Source: Streptantibioticus silvisoli (lineage in GTDB: Bacteria > Actinomycetota > Actinomycetes > Streptomycetales > Streptomycetaceae). Taken from it: DNA of 64,000 nucleotides. The position numbers and the translations under genes are program-made. Location: positions 16,053-80,052 of the forward strand of contig NZ_JAAGKO020000042.1 in assembly GCF_027947535.2 (NCBI RefSeq). Reading direction: 5' to 3'. The stretch's first letter is position 1; every line of letters begins with the position of its first letter. Positions 51,013 through 60,418 of the stretch are shown here, in pieces. The notes beneath the pieces were generated by a model that worked only from the letters and a program-made list of their open reading frames with translations, made no database searches and was not told the origin of the DNA.

Positions 51013-52355
51013 CAGGCGTTCTCGCCCTCTTCCTCGACGGGAGCGGAGCCGGCGTCGCCGCCGGTGGGTTCGTAGACCAGCACGGCCCGGTTGTCGGGGC
51101 GCAGGTGTCGCGCGGCGACGCTGCGGACCTCCTCGGCGGTGACCTCCAGGACCCGCTTGACGGCGGTCAGGGCGCTCTGCGGGTCGCCGAACAGCACGGC
51201 GGCGCGGCACAGTTCGTCGGCGCGGCCGCCGACGGTGGCGAGCCGGTCCAGCCACTCGCGCTCCAGCTGGGCCTGGGCGCGTTCCATCTCCTCGGCCGTC
51301 GGGCCGTGTTCGGCGAACCGGGCCAGCTCCTCGTCGACGGCCGTCTCGATGGCCCCGACCTCGACGCCGGAGGACGCCTTGACGTCCAGCCAGCCCAGGG
51401 AGGGGGCGCCGGCCAGCCGCAGCAGGCCGAAGCCGGCGCCGACGGCGGAGCGGTCGCGGCGCACCAGCCGGTTGTGCAGCCGGGAGGACTCCCCGCCGCC
51501 CAGGACGGTCAGCGCCAGGTCGGCGGCGTCGGCCTCGCGGGTGCCGTCGTGCGGCAGCCGGTAGGCGGCCATCAGGGCGCGGGAGGGCACGTCCTCGGCG
51601 ACGACCTCGCGGACCTCGCCGCCCATGCCGCCGGGCAGCGAGCCGTCGCGCGGGGTGGGCTTGCCGCTGTGCGCCGGGATGCTGCCGAAGTACTTCTCGA
51701 TCCACGCCAGGGTGCGTTCGGGGTCGATGTCGCCGACGACGGCCAGCACGGCGTTGTTCGGCGCGTAGTACGTGCGGAAGAACGCCTGGGCGTCCTCCAG
51801 CGAGGCGGCGTCCAGGTCGGCCATCGACCCGATCGGGGTGTGGTGGTACGGGTGGTCGCCGGGGTAGGCCATGGCCGTCAGGCGTTCGAAGGCGGTGCCG
51901 TAGGGCACGTTGTCGTAGCGCTGGCGGCGTTCGTTCTTGACCACGTCGCGCTGGTTGTCCAGGCACTCCTGGTCCAGGGCGGTCAGCAGGCTGCCCATCC
52001 GGTCGGCCTCCAGCCACAGGGCCAGTTCGACCTGGTGGGCGGGCATGGTCTCGAAGTAGTTGGTCCGCTCGAAGCTGGTGGTGCCGTTGAGCGAGCCGCC
52101 GGCCCCCTGCACCAGTTCGAAGTGCCCGTTGCCCGTGACCTGCGCGGAGCCCTGGAACATCAGGTGCTCGAAGAGGTGGGCGAGTCCGGTGCGGCCGGCG
52201 ACTTCGTGGCGGGAGCCGACGTCGTACCAGAGGCAGACCGCCGCTACCGGCGTCAGGTGGTCCTCGGAGAGCACCACCCGCAGTCCGTTGGCGAGGCGGT
52301 ACTCGGTGGCGGTGAGGCCGCCGGACTCTGCCTCCGATGTGGCCGTGTGACCCAT
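51012..52355 (-). CDS. M16-family zinc peptidase, catalytic subunit
   Basis: 447 residues. Zinc motif HLFEHLMF (HxxEH) near residue 56, with the downstream Glu in ECLDNQRDVVKNERRQRYDN. It is the active half of an M16B heterodimer with the following gene. No signal peptide is seen; intracellular oligopeptide degradation is likely. ATG 52355 with AAGGA 10 bases upstream. It is divergent from parC. Confidence 0.93.
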   Translation of the reverse strand: MGHTATSEAESGGLTATEYRLANGLRVVLSEDHLTPVAAVCLWYDVGSRHEVAGRTGLAHLFEHLMFQGSAQVTGNGHFELVQGAGGSLNGTTSFERTNYFETMPAHQVELALWLEADRMGSLLTALDQECLDNQRDVVKNERRQRYDNVPYGTAFERLTAMAYPGDHPYHHTPIGSMADLDAASLEDAQAFFRTYYAPNNAVLAVVGDIDPERTLAWIEKYFGSIPAHSGKPTPRDGSLPGGMGGEVREVVAEDVPSRALMAAYRLPHDGTREADAADLALTVLGGGESSRLHNRLVRRDRSAVGAGFGLLRLAGAPSLGWLDVKASSGVEVGAIETAVDEELARFAEHGPTAEEMERAQAQLEREWLDRLATVGGRADELCRAAVLFGDPQSALTAVKRVLEVTAEEVRSVAARHLRPDNRAVLVYEPTGGDAGSAPVEEEGENA

Positions 52356-52537
52356 GGGCGAACTGTCCTTCCGGTCGCGAAAACGGTGGACTGCCACTCT
52401 AGGGAACACCGGGTGAGGTGTGTGAAGTCCACGTCACCCCAAGGGGTTCCGGACCGGGTCGTGGTCGGCGCTGTCGGCGGCACGGGCCACAATGGTCCCC
52501 GTCCACCCCACGGTCCCGCCGAAGGAGCAGCCGCCCG

Positions 52538-54979
52538 ATGGCCCGCCGCAGCACGCAGACCCCGCCTCCGGACGATTTCGAAGAACGCATCATCGACATC
52601 GACGTCGTCGACGAGATGCAGGGCTCCTACCTGGAGTACGCCTACTCGGTCATCTACTCGCGCGCCCTGCCCGACGCGCGCGACGGTCTCAAGCCGGTGC
52701 ACCGGCGCATCGTCTACCAGATGAACGAGATGGGCCTGCGCCCCGACCGGGGGTACGTCAAGTGCGCCCGCGTCGTCGGCGAGGTCATGGGCAAGCTGCA
52801 CCCGCACGGTGACGCGTCGATCTACGACGCCCTGGTGCGCATGGCGCAGGGCTTCTCCATGCGGCTGCCGCTGGTCGACGGGCACGGCAACTTCGGCTCG
52901 CTCGGCAACGACGACCCGCCGGCCGCCATGCGGTACACCGAGTCGCGGATGGCGCCGGCCGCGATACTGATGACGGAGTCGATCGACGAGGACACCGTCG
53001 AGTTCGCGCCGAACTACGACGGCCAGGAGCGCGAGCCCCTCACGCTGCCGGCCGCGTACCCCAACCTGCTGGTCAACGGCGCCTCCGGTATCGCGGTGGG
53101 CATGGCCACCAACATGCCGCCGCACAACCTCGCCGAGGTCATCGCCGCCGCCCGGCACCTGATCCGGCACCCCAACGCGGACCTCGACGCGCTGATGCGG
53201 CACATCCCCGGCCCGGACCTGCCCACCGGCGGGCGGATCGTGGGCCTGGACGGCATCCGGGACGCGTACGAGAACGGCCGCGGCACCTTCAAGATCCGCT
53301 CGACCGCCACGGTGGAGAACGTCACGGCGCGCCGCAAGGGCATCGTGGTGACCGAACTGCCGTTCACCGTCGGCCCGGAGAAGGTGATCTCGAAGATCAA
53401 GGACCTGGTCGGCTCGAAGAAGCTCCAGGGCATCGCGGACGTCAAGGACCTCACCGACCGGCTGCACGGCCTGCGGCTGGTCATCGAGATCAAGAACGGC
53501 TTCCACCCCGAGGCGGTGCTGGAGCAGCTGTACAAGCTGACGCCGATGGAGGAGTCGTTCGGCGTCAACAACGTGGCCCTGGTGGACGGCCAGCCGCTGA
53601 CGCTGGGCCTGAAGGAGCTGCTGGAGGTCTACGTCGACCACCGCTTCGACGTGGTGCGGCGGCGCAGCGAGTTCCGGCGCACCAAGCGTGCGGACCGGCT
53701 GCACCTGGTCGACGGCCTGCTGGTGGCGCTGCTGGACATCGACGAGGTCATCCGGCTGATCCGCTCGTCGGACAACTCCGCACAGGCCAAGCAGCGGCTG
53801 ATCGACCACTTCTCGCTGTCGGACGTGCAGACCCAGTACATCCTGGACACCCCGCTGCGCCGGCTGACCCGGTTCGACCGGATCGAGCTGGAGTCCGAAC
53901 GCGACCGGCTGAACGCGGAGATCGCCGAGCTGACCCGGGTGCTGGAGTCCGACACCGAGCTGCGCAAGCTGGTCTCCTCGGAGCTGGCCGCGGTCGCCAA
54001 GAACTACGGCACGCCGCGGCGGACGGTGCTGCTGGACGCCGGGGCGATGCCGGTGGCGGCGGTGCCGCTGGAGGTCTCCGACGACCCGTGCCGGGTGCTG
54101 CTGTCGGCCACCGGGCTGCTGGCGCGCACCGCGGGCGCGGAGTCGCTGGCGAGGGGCGGCAAGCGGGAGCGGCACGACATGGTGGTCTCGGCGGTGCCGG
54201 CCACCACGCGCGGCGACGTGGGCGTGGTGACGTCGGCCGGGCGGCTGCTGCGGGTGCCGGTGGTGGACCTGCCGGCGCTGCCGCACGGCGCGTCGACGCT
54301 GGCGGGCGGTGCGGCCGTATCGGAGTTCGTCCCGCTGGCGGAGGACGAGCGGGTGCTGTGCCTGTCGACGCTGGACGAGTCGTCGCCGGGTCTGGCGCTG
54401 GGCACCGAGCAGGGCACCGTCAAGCGGGTGGTGCCCGACTTCCCGGCGAACAAGGACGAGTTCGAGGTCATCGGGCTCAAGGAGGGCGACGTCCTGGTCG
54501 GCGCCACCGAGCTGCGTACCGGTGAGGAGGACCTGGTCTTCATCACCGACGACGCGCAGTTGCTGCGGTACCCGGCCGGGCAGGTGCGTCCGCAGGGCCG
54601 GCCGGCCGGCGGCATGGCGGGCATCAAGCTGGCGGACGGGGTGAAGGTGATCTGCTTCACCGCGGTCGACCCGGCCGCCGACGCGGTGGTGTTCACCGTC
54701 GCGGGGGCCGAGGACACGCTGGACGGCGGGGGTCAGGGCAGCGTCAAGCTGACGCCGTTCGACCAGTACCCGCGCAAGGGCCGGGCGACCGGCGGTGTGC
54801 GCTGCCAGCGGTTCCTGCGCGGGGAGAACGGGCTGGTGCTGGCGTGGGCCGGGGCAACCCCGGTGCGGGCGAGCCGGGCGGACGGTTCCCCGGTCGCCCT
54901 GCCCGAACCCGATCCGCGCCGGGACGGCTCCGGCATTCCACTGGACCACCCGGTCCGCCATCTGGCGGGACCGGCGTGA
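52538..54979 (+). CDS. parC: DNA topoisomerase IV subunit A (ParC)
   Basis: 813 residues. Winged-helix catalytic domain with [12 protein letters not shown] (active Tyr), [17 protein letters not shown] quinolone region, then a coiled-coil tower and a C-terminal beta-pinwheel domain (about 510-800) whose blades contain [10 protein letters not shown] and [14 protein letters not shown] repeats. It decatenates chromosomes. Ala replaces the Ser of E. coli in the quinolone region, similar to mycobacterial GyrA. A GAAGGAG site precedes the ATG by 10 bases. parE is not in the window. Confidence 0.9.
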   Translation: MARRSTQTPPPDDFEERIIDIDVVDEMQGSYLEYAYSVIYSRALPDARDGLKPVHRRIVYQMNEMGLRPDRGYVKCARVVGEVMGKLHPHGDASIYDALVRMAQGFSMRLPLVDGHGNFGSLGNDDPPAAMRYTESRMAPAAILMTESIDEDTVEFAPNYDGQEREPLTLPAAYPNLLVNGASGIAVGMATNMPPHNLAEVIAAARHLIRHPNADLDALMRHIPGPDLPTGGRIVGLDGIRDAYENGRGTFKIRSTATVENVTARRKGIVVTELPFTVGPEKVISKIKDLVGSKKLQGIADVKDLTDRLHGLRLVIEIKNGFHPEAVLEQLYKLTPMEESFGVNNVALVDGQPLTLGLKELLEVYVDHRFDVVRRRSEFRRTKRADRLHLVDGLLVALLDIDEVIRLIRSSDNSAQAKQRLIDHFSLSDVQTQYILDTPLRRLTRFDRIELESERDRLNAEIAELTRVLESDTELRKLVSSELAAVAKNYGTPRRTVLLDAGAMPVAAVPLEVSDDPCRVLLSATGLLARTAGAESLARGGKRERHDMVVSAVPATTRGDVGVVTSAGRLLRVPVVDLPALPHGASTLAGGAAVSEFVPLAEDERVLCLSTLDESSPGLALGTEQGTVKRVVPDFPANKDEFEVIGLKEGDVLVGATELRTGEEDLVFITDDAQLLRYPAGQVRPQGRPAGGMAGIKLADGVKVICFTAVDPAADAVVFTVAGAEDTLDGGGQGSVKLTPFDQYPRKGRATGGVRCQRFLRGENGLVLAWAGATPVRASRADGSPVALPEPDPRRDGSGIPLDHPVRHLAGPA

Positions 54980-55110
54980 TCCGGCGGGGCCGCCGCGGGC
55001 CCTGCGGCCCGCGGTGATCCGGGCGGCGGCGCGCACGCCGGGCGAACGCGCCGCCGCCCGCCCGGCGGTGCGGCTTCCTCCGCGGTGGTCCGGGCCGGAG
55101 CCGGCGGTAC

Positions 55111-55157
55111 GACCCGGGGCCGGCGACTGACGCGAGGTCAGTACCCGGCCCGGGGTC
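55111..55157. terminator. Terminator between parC and the amylase gene
   Basis: Imperfect 21-base arms (GACCCGGGGCCGGCGACTGA and its near-complement) with a 5-base loop GCGAG. It sits between the convergent stops at 54979 and 55173. Confidence 0.75.
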
Positions 55158-55172
55158 GGCGCCGGCCCGGCG

Positions 55173-56819
55173 TCAGATCCGCAGCCACACCGCCGTGTCC
55201 GGGGGAATCCGGTCGCCGTCGAGCGGTCCTGAGGCCAGCAGCAGCTCGCGGTGCGCGGGCGGCTCGACGGGGTCGGGGCCCAGGTTGACGACGCAGGCGA
55301 AGGCGTCGCCGCGGCCGAAGGCCAGCACGTCGGGGCGCGAGTCCAGCCACCGCATGGGGCCGTCGCCGAGCGCGTCCTCGGCCCGGCGCAGCCGCAGCCC
55401 GGTGCGGTAGAGCGACAGCATGGAGCCGGGGTCGGCGCGCTGCGCCTCCACGGTGCGGTCGGCCCAGTCGGCGGGCTGCGGCAGCCAGGGGTCGGCGCTG
55501 GCCGGGCCGAAGCCGTAGGGCGGTTCGGTGCCGGACCACGGCAGCGGCACCCGGCAGCCGTCCCGGCCGGGGTCGGTGCCGCCGGTGCGCAGGTACATGG
55601 GGTCGGCGCGGCGGTCGGCGGGGATGTCCTCGGCCTCGGGGAGCCCGAGTTCCTCGCCCTGGTAGACGTAGACCGAGCCGGGCAGCGCCAGGGTGAGCAG
55701 GGCGGCGGCGCGGGCCCGCCGGGTGCCCAGGGCCAGGTCGGTGGGGACGCCGTGCGCCTTGGTGGCGAAGTCGAACCCGCTGTCGGCGCGGCCGTAGCGG
55801 GTGACGGTGCGGGTGACGTCGTGGTTGCACAGCACCCAGGTGGCGGGCGCGCCGACCGGGCGGTGCGCGGCGAGGGTGGTGTCGATGGAGGCGCGCAGCC
55901 GCTCGGGGTCCCAGGGGCAGCTGAGGAAGTCGAAGTTGAACGCGGTGTGCATCTCGTCGGGCCGCAGGTAGCGGGCGAAGCGTTCCATGTCCGGCATCCA
56001 GACCTCGCCGATGAGCACCCGGGTACCGGGGTAGCCGTCGGCGAGCCGCCGCCAGGAGCGGTAGATGTCGTGCAGGTCGTCGCGGTCGGTGTACGGGTGC
56101 GGTGCCGGGACGGCGCTGCCGACGGGTTCGGGCAGGTCGGGCAGGCCGGGGTCCTTGGTGAGCAGGGCGGCGGAGTCGATGCGCACGCCGGCCGCGCCGC
56201 GGTCGAACCAGAAGCGCAGGACGTCCTCGTGTTCCCCGCGGACGTCGGGGTGGTCCCAGTTGAGGTCGGGCTGCTGGGAGTCGAAGAGGTTGAGGAACCA
56301 CTGGCCCGGGGTGCCGTCGTCGTTCTTGGTGCGGGTCCAGGCCGGGCCGCCGAACTGCGAGGGCCAGTTGTTGGGCGGTTCGCAGCCGTCCGGTCCGCGG
56401 CCGGGGCGGAACCAGAAGCGGTCGCGTTCGGGGCTGCCGGGCGGTGAGGCGAGGGCGGCGGCGAACCAGGGGTGGGCGGCGGAGATGTGGTTGGGGACGA
56501 TGTCGACGATGGTGCGGATGCCCAGGTCGAGGGCTTCGGCGATGAGTTTCTCGGCCTCTTCCAGGGTGCCGAAGGCCGGGTCGATGCCGCGGTAGTCGGC
56601 GACGTCGTAGCCGCCGTCGGCCATCGGCGAGGGGTACCAGGGGTTGAACCAGACGGCGTCGACGCCGAGGTCGGCCAGGTGGCCGAGCCGGGCGCGGACT
56701 CCGGCGAGGTCGCCGGTGCCGTCGCCGTTGCCGTCGGCGAAGCTGCGCGGGTAGATCTGGTAGATCACCGCGCCGCGCCACCAGTTCTCGTGCCGCCGGG
56801 TCGGAGGGGTGTCGGCCAC
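55173..56819 (-). CDS. GH13 alpha-glucosidase (alpha-amylase family)
   Basis: 548 residues. Family-13 regions: DIVPNH (region I), GVRIDSAALL with nucleophile Asp (II), LIGEVW with acid Glu (III), CNHDVTR (IV). No signal peptide, so it is cytoplasmic and suited to cleave imported alpha-glucosides. GTG 56819 is chosen because AAGGA lies 7 bases upstream. It is the last gene of the ABC operon (54-base gap), which argues for co-transcription. Confidence 0.92.
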   Translation of the reverse strand: MADTPPTRRHENWWRGAVIYQIYPRSFADGNGDGTGDLAGVRARLGHLADLGVDAVWFNPWYPSPMADGGYDVADYRGIDPAFGTLEEAEKLIAEALDLGIRTIVDIVPNHISAAHPWFAAALASPPGSPERDRFWFRPGRGPDGCEPPNNWPSQFGGPAWTRTKNDDGTPGQWFLNLFDSQQPDLNWDHPDVRGEHEDVLRFWFDRGAAGVRIDSAALLTKDPGLPDLPEPVGSAVPAPHPYTDRDDLHDIYRSWRRLADGYPGTRVLIGEVWMPDMERFARYLRPDEMHTAFNFDFLSCPWDPERLRASIDTTLAAHRPVGAPATWVLCNHDVTRTVTRYGRADSGFDFATKAHGVPTDLALGTRRARAAALLTLALPGSVYVYQGEELGLPEAEDIPADRRADPMYLRTGGTDPGRDGCRVPLPWSGTEPPYGFGPASADPWLPQPADWADRTVEAQRADPGSMLSLYRTGLRLRRAEDALGDGPMRWLDSRPDVLAFGRGDAFACVVNLGPDPVEPPAHRELLLASGPLDGDRIPPDTAVWLRI

Positions 56820-56874
56820 GGACCGGTCCTTTCGGGGTGTCATGGGCCTGCGGGTTCGGTTCTGCGGGGCGGCG

Positions 56875-57765
56875 TCAGCCCTTGAGGCTTCCGGCGCTCA
56901 GGCCCGCCATGATGTTGCGCTGGAAGAACAGGAAGATCACCACGGTCGGCACCGAGGCGATGGCGAGGGCGGCGATGACCTCGTTCTCGGTGACACCGGT
57001 GGACAGGGCGTAGATGCCGACGCCCAGCGTGCGTTTGCCCGGGTCGGGCTCGGTGAGCATCGGCCACAGGAAGTCCTTCCAGACGTTGACCACCGCGAAG
57101 ATGGACACCACGCCGAGGATGGGACGGGAGATCGGCAGGATCACCGCCCACAGGGTGCGCAGCGGTCCGGCGCCGTCGATCTCGGCGGCCTCCAGCAGTT
57201 CGCGGGGGATGGAGTCGAAGAACCGCTTGAGCAGGAAGATGTTGAAGGCGTTGGTGACCGACGGCAGCCAGATCGCCCAGGGGCTGTTGAGCAGGTTGCG
57301 GTGGATCAGCGGCACGTCGAGCACGGTGAGGTACTGCGGGACGACGAGCACGGTGGCCGGGATCATCAAGGTGGCGAGCATCATGCCCAGCACGGCCTTG
57401 CCGAGCACCGGGCGCAGTTTGGACAGCGCGAAGGCGGCGGAGACGTCCAGGACGAGCTGGAAGGCCAGCGCGCCGAACGCGTAGTACAAGGTGTTGATCA
57501 GCAGCCGGCCCAGGCCCAGGTCGCTCCACGCCTTGCCGTACTCGGCGGGCCTGGGGTGGTGCGGGTAGAGGGTCGGGGGGCTCTGGATGATCTCGTGGGT
57601 GGTCTTCAGCCCTCCGGTGATCATCCAGTAGAGCGGGCCGAGGAAGACCAGGGTGAAGACGGCCAGCACGAGCGCGAGCACGGTCCAGTACAGGAACCGG
57701 CCGCGCGGCCGGTTCAGTTGGGCCGGCGAGATCAAGGTCCTGGGCCGCAGGTCGGTGGTTGCCAT
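56875..57765 (-). CDS. ABC sugar transporter permease (MalG type)
   Basis: 296 residues, six membrane segments, and the EAA cytoplasmic loop EAAEIDGAGPLRTLWAVILP. It belongs to the CUT1 (disaccharide/oligosaccharide) permease family. It starts 14 bases after the MalF-type gene. No ATPase gene is present in the operon; a shared MsiK-type ATPase is the usual Streptomyces solution. Confidence 0.92.
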   Translation of the reverse strand: MATTDLRPRTLISPAQLNRPRGRFLYWTVLALVLAVFTLVFLGPLYWMITGGLKTTHEIIQSPPTLYPHHPRPAEYGKAWSDLGLGRLLINTLYYAFGALAFQLVLDVSAAFALSKLRPVLGKAVLGMMLATLMIPATVLVVPQYLTVLDVPLIHRNLLNSPWAIWLPSVTNAFNIFLLKRFFDSIPRELLEAAEIDGAGPLRTLWAVILPISRPILGVVSIFAVVNVWKDFLWPMLTEPDPGKRTLGVGIYALSTGVTENEVIAALAIASVPTVVIFLFFQRNIMAGLSAGSLKG

Positions 57766-57779
57766 GTCGCAGGTCCCCT

Positions 57780-58769
57780 CTACTCGCCGGTCTCGCGGTT
57801 CAGCCGCACGTAGATGCCGGAGAAGACGGCGAGCACGATGAGCAGGACCAGGCCGAGCGCGGCGGCGGCGCCGTAGTTGTCGAAGTTGAAGGCGTACTGG
57901 TAGATCAGGTAGACGACGGTCGTGGTGGAGCCCTGCGGGCCGGCACCGCCGGTCAGCAGGTAGGGCTCGGTGAAGACCTGCATGGTGGAGATGATCTGCA
58001 TCAGCAGCAGCAGCGACAGCACCAGCCGGGTCTGCGGGATGGTGACGTGCCAGACCCTGCGCAGCAGTCCGGCGCCGTCGAGCTCGACGGCCTCGTACAG
58101 CTCGCCGGGTATGCCCTGCAGGGCGGCGAGGTAGATGAGGGTGGCGCCGCCCATGTTCATCCAGGTGGAGGCGATGACCACCGAGAGCATGGCGGTGTGG
58201 GTGGACTGCAGCCACTGCGAGGTCGGCAGGTGCAGGGCGTGCAGGATCTCGTTGAACAGGCCGTAGCCGGGGTCGTAGAAGTACTTGAACAGCAGCACCG
58301 AGGCGACCGGCGGCAGCATCACCGGCAGGTAGACCAGGATGCGCAGGTAGCCCTGGAAGTGGCGCAGTTCGTTCAGCACGACGGCGACGACGAACGGCAC
58401 GGCGAAGCCCAGCACCAGCGCGTAGCCGGTGAACTGGGCGGTGTTGCGCCAGGCCTGCCAGAACGCGGGGTCGGCGGTGATCTGGCGCAGGTTGTGCCAG
58501 CCGGCCCAGGTGGTGGTGCCGCGGTGGGTGCGCTGGAAGGCCAGGATGACCTCGCGGACCATCGGGAACCAGGAGAAGAGCGCGAAGCACAGCAGCGCGC
58601 CGACGAGGAAGGCGTACGCGGTCAGGTTCCGGCGGATCGAGCGCCGCAGGGCGCCGCGATCGCGGCGGCCCGCGCCCGGGGCGAGTTCGCCCGGGGCGCG
58701 GGTGCCGTGGCCGGCCGGTGGCAGGGCCGGTCCGTGCGGGACGGACCGGCTCGCGGCGGGCGTCGTCAC
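57780..58769 (-). CDS. ABC sugar transporter permease (MalF type)
   Basis: 329 residues. A disordered basic N-terminus, then six membrane segments and the EAA motif YEAVELDGAGLLRRVWHVTI. CUT1 family. Its GTG overlaps the binding-protein stop by 4 bases (GTGA), so translation is coupled. Confidence 0.92.
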   Translation of the reverse strand: MTTPAASRSVPHGPALPPAGHGTRAPGELAPGAGRRDRGALRRSIRRNLTAYAFLVGALLCFALFSWFPMVREVILAFQRTHRGTTTWAGWHNLRQITADPAFWQAWRNTAQFTGYALVLGFAVPFVVAVVLNELRHFQGYLRILVYLPVMLPPVASVLLFKYFYDPGYGLFNEILHALHLPTSQWLQSTHTAMLSVVIASTWMNMGGATLIYLAALQGIPGELYEAVELDGAGLLRRVWHVTIPQTRLVLSLLLLMQIISTMQVFTEPYLLTGGAGPQGSTTTVVYLIYQYAFNFDNYGAAAALGLVLLIVLAVFSGIYVRLNRETGE

Positions 58770-60166
58770 TGGCTGTTCGCCAGAACCTGGTCGACCTGGC
58801 TGGACGCCGTCGACAGCAGGCTGCCGACATTGGCGTTCTTGTTGGTCAGCACGCCGGACATGGCGTTGTCGAGCACCTTGTAGATCTCCTGGGCGTTCGG
58901 CGGTTCGGCGTGCCCGGTGAGCGGGTGGTCGGCGAAGGCGGTGAAGTTGGCGACCGGCATGGTGGCGCTGGCGGCCTTGAGCTTGTCGTCGGTGGCCTTG
59001 CTGGCGCCGGTGAAGAACTCCGGTTCCGGCAGGCCGACGGGGAGGGCGTCGGCCTTGGTACGGGCGTAGTCGAACTGGCCCTGGCCCTCGGTGAAGAACT
59101 TGAAGTTCAGCCAGGCGATGCCGGCCTTGATCTGGTCGGGCGTGTCGCCCTTCTTGAAGAAGTAGTCGTTGCCGCCGAGCAGGGTGCCCTGGCCGCCGGG
59201 CATCGGGCCCATGCCGTAGTCCTGGTAGTGGCCGCCGAGGACCTCGACCATGTAGGTGATGTCGTCGGGCGCGGCGATGAACATGCCGAGCTTGCCGGAG
59301 ACCATCTGCTTTTGCAGGTCGCCCCACTTGAGCAGCTGGGTCTGGCCCATGCTGTTGTCGGTCCAGCGCATGTCGTGCAGGTTCTGCAGGATCTGCCGGC
59401 CCTTGGCGTTGTCGAAGTCGGCCTTGGTGCCGTCGGCGGTGGTGACGTCGCCGCCGAGGCCGTACATCTCGGCCGTGAAGTGCCAGCCGCCGTTGTTGCC
59501 GGCCGAGTAGTCGCCGTAGCCGGCGGTGCCGTGGCCGAGGGCGGCGATGGCCTTGGCGTCGGTGCGCACCTGCGCCCAGGTGGCCGGCGGCTTGTCGGGG
59601 TCGAGGCCGGCCTGCTTGAACAGCGCCCGGTTGATCAGGATGCCCATCGTGTAGTTGCTGGTGGGCAGCCCGTAGAGCTTGCCGCTGTCCTTGAGCACGT
59701 TGAGCACGTCGGGCTGGATGTCGCCGAGGGTGGGCAGCGACTTGGCCGTCACGTAGGGGGTGATGTCGGCGGCCTGGCCGGAGTTGAGGACCTGCTGGAG
59801 GTCGGTGAAGTAGCTGTAGAAGACGTTCGGCTCGGTGCCGCCCTTCAACTGGGCGGCGAAGGTGGCCGGGTCCTCGCACTGGCCGGTGGTGGACTTCCCC
59901 TGGACCGTGACGTTCGGGTAGGTCTTGTGGAACGTGGCGACGTCCTCGTTCCACTCCTTGAGTTCCGCCTTCTTGGTGGCCGGCGGCATGCAGTCGACGC
60001 TGATGGTGACCTTGGCGTCGTGGGCCAGCGGGGCCGAGGCGTCCGCGGGGCCGGCCGGGGCGTTGCCGCCACCGCCGCTACTGCTGGTGCCGCAGGCCGC
60101 TCCGGTCAGACCGACGGCGACGACCAGGGCTGCTGCTGCGAGCCCCCGGTGGCGGAATCTCTTCAT
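58766..60166 (-). CDS. Extracellular sugar-binding lipoprotein
   Basis: 466 residues. Lipoprotein signal with Cys25 (VGLTGAAC), then a family-1 periplasmic-binding-like fold (TISVDCMPPATKKAEL... WLNFKFFTEGQGQFD). Binds the glucan oligosaccharide for the two permeases. First gene of the operon, read leftward from the six-operator region at 60229-60320. Confidence 0.92.
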   Translation of the reverse strand: MKRFRHRGLAAAALVVAVGLTGAACGTSSSGGGGNAPAGPADASAPLAHDAKVTISVDCMPPATKKAELKEWNEDVATFHKTYPNVTVQGKSTTGQCEDPATFAAQLKGGTEPNVFYSYFTDLQQVLNSGQAADITPYVTAKSLPTLGDIQPDVLNVLKDSGKLYGLPTSNYTMGILINRALFKQAGLDPDKPPATWAQVRTDAKAIAALGHGTAGYGDYSAGNNGGWHFTAEMYGLGGDVTTADGTKADFDNAKGRQILQNLHDMRWTDNSMGQTQLLKWGDLQKQMVSGKLGMFIAAPDDITYMVEVLGGHYQDYGMGPMPGGQGTLLGGNDYFFKKGDTPDQIKAGIAWLNFKFFTEGQGQFDYARTKADALPVGLPEPEFFTGASKATDDKLKAASATMPVANFTAFADHPLTGHAEPPNAQEIYKVLDNAMSGVLTNKNANVGSLLSTASSQVDQVLANSQ

Positions 60167-60228
60167 GGTGAACCCTTCCCATTGCCAGGCCCCTGTGCCG
60201 GGCGCGGTGGGGTCAACGTACCGACGCG

Positions 60229-60320
60229 TTGCGCAAGCAGCAAGGTTCTTGCGCAAGATTGCGCAGCTAATTGCGAAGATCATATTCTTCTTTGCGCATA
60301 CACCTTGATGTCTTGCGCAA
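60229..60320. promoter_or_regulatory. Array of six TTGCGCAA-like operators between the divergent transcripts
   Basis: Copies (8 bases each) begin at 60229 (TTGCGCAA), 60249 (TTGCGCAA), 60259 (TTGCGCAG), 60271 (TTGCGAAG), 60292 (TTGCGCAT) and 60313 (TTGCGCAA). Centre-to-centre distances are 20, 10, 12, 21 and 21 bases, close to whole helical turns. The palindrome has a GCGC centre as in LacI-family operators. They lie between the binding-protein gene and the glucanase gene. The LacI protein at 62896 is the obvious candidate to bind. Confidence 0.75.
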
Positions 60321-60418
60321 CGGACTCCTATGGTGTGCCACGATCCCCGCACTGCACGGCCCGTGGGCGGCCGCCGACGGCGGCGTCCGCCACTACCTCC
60401 AAGAAGGTGCAGCTTCCG

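Noticed and set aside
58718..60418. Upstream extension of the glucanase reading frame
   Set aside because: It runs antisense to the binding-protein gene and would place the signal peptide in the middle of the chain.
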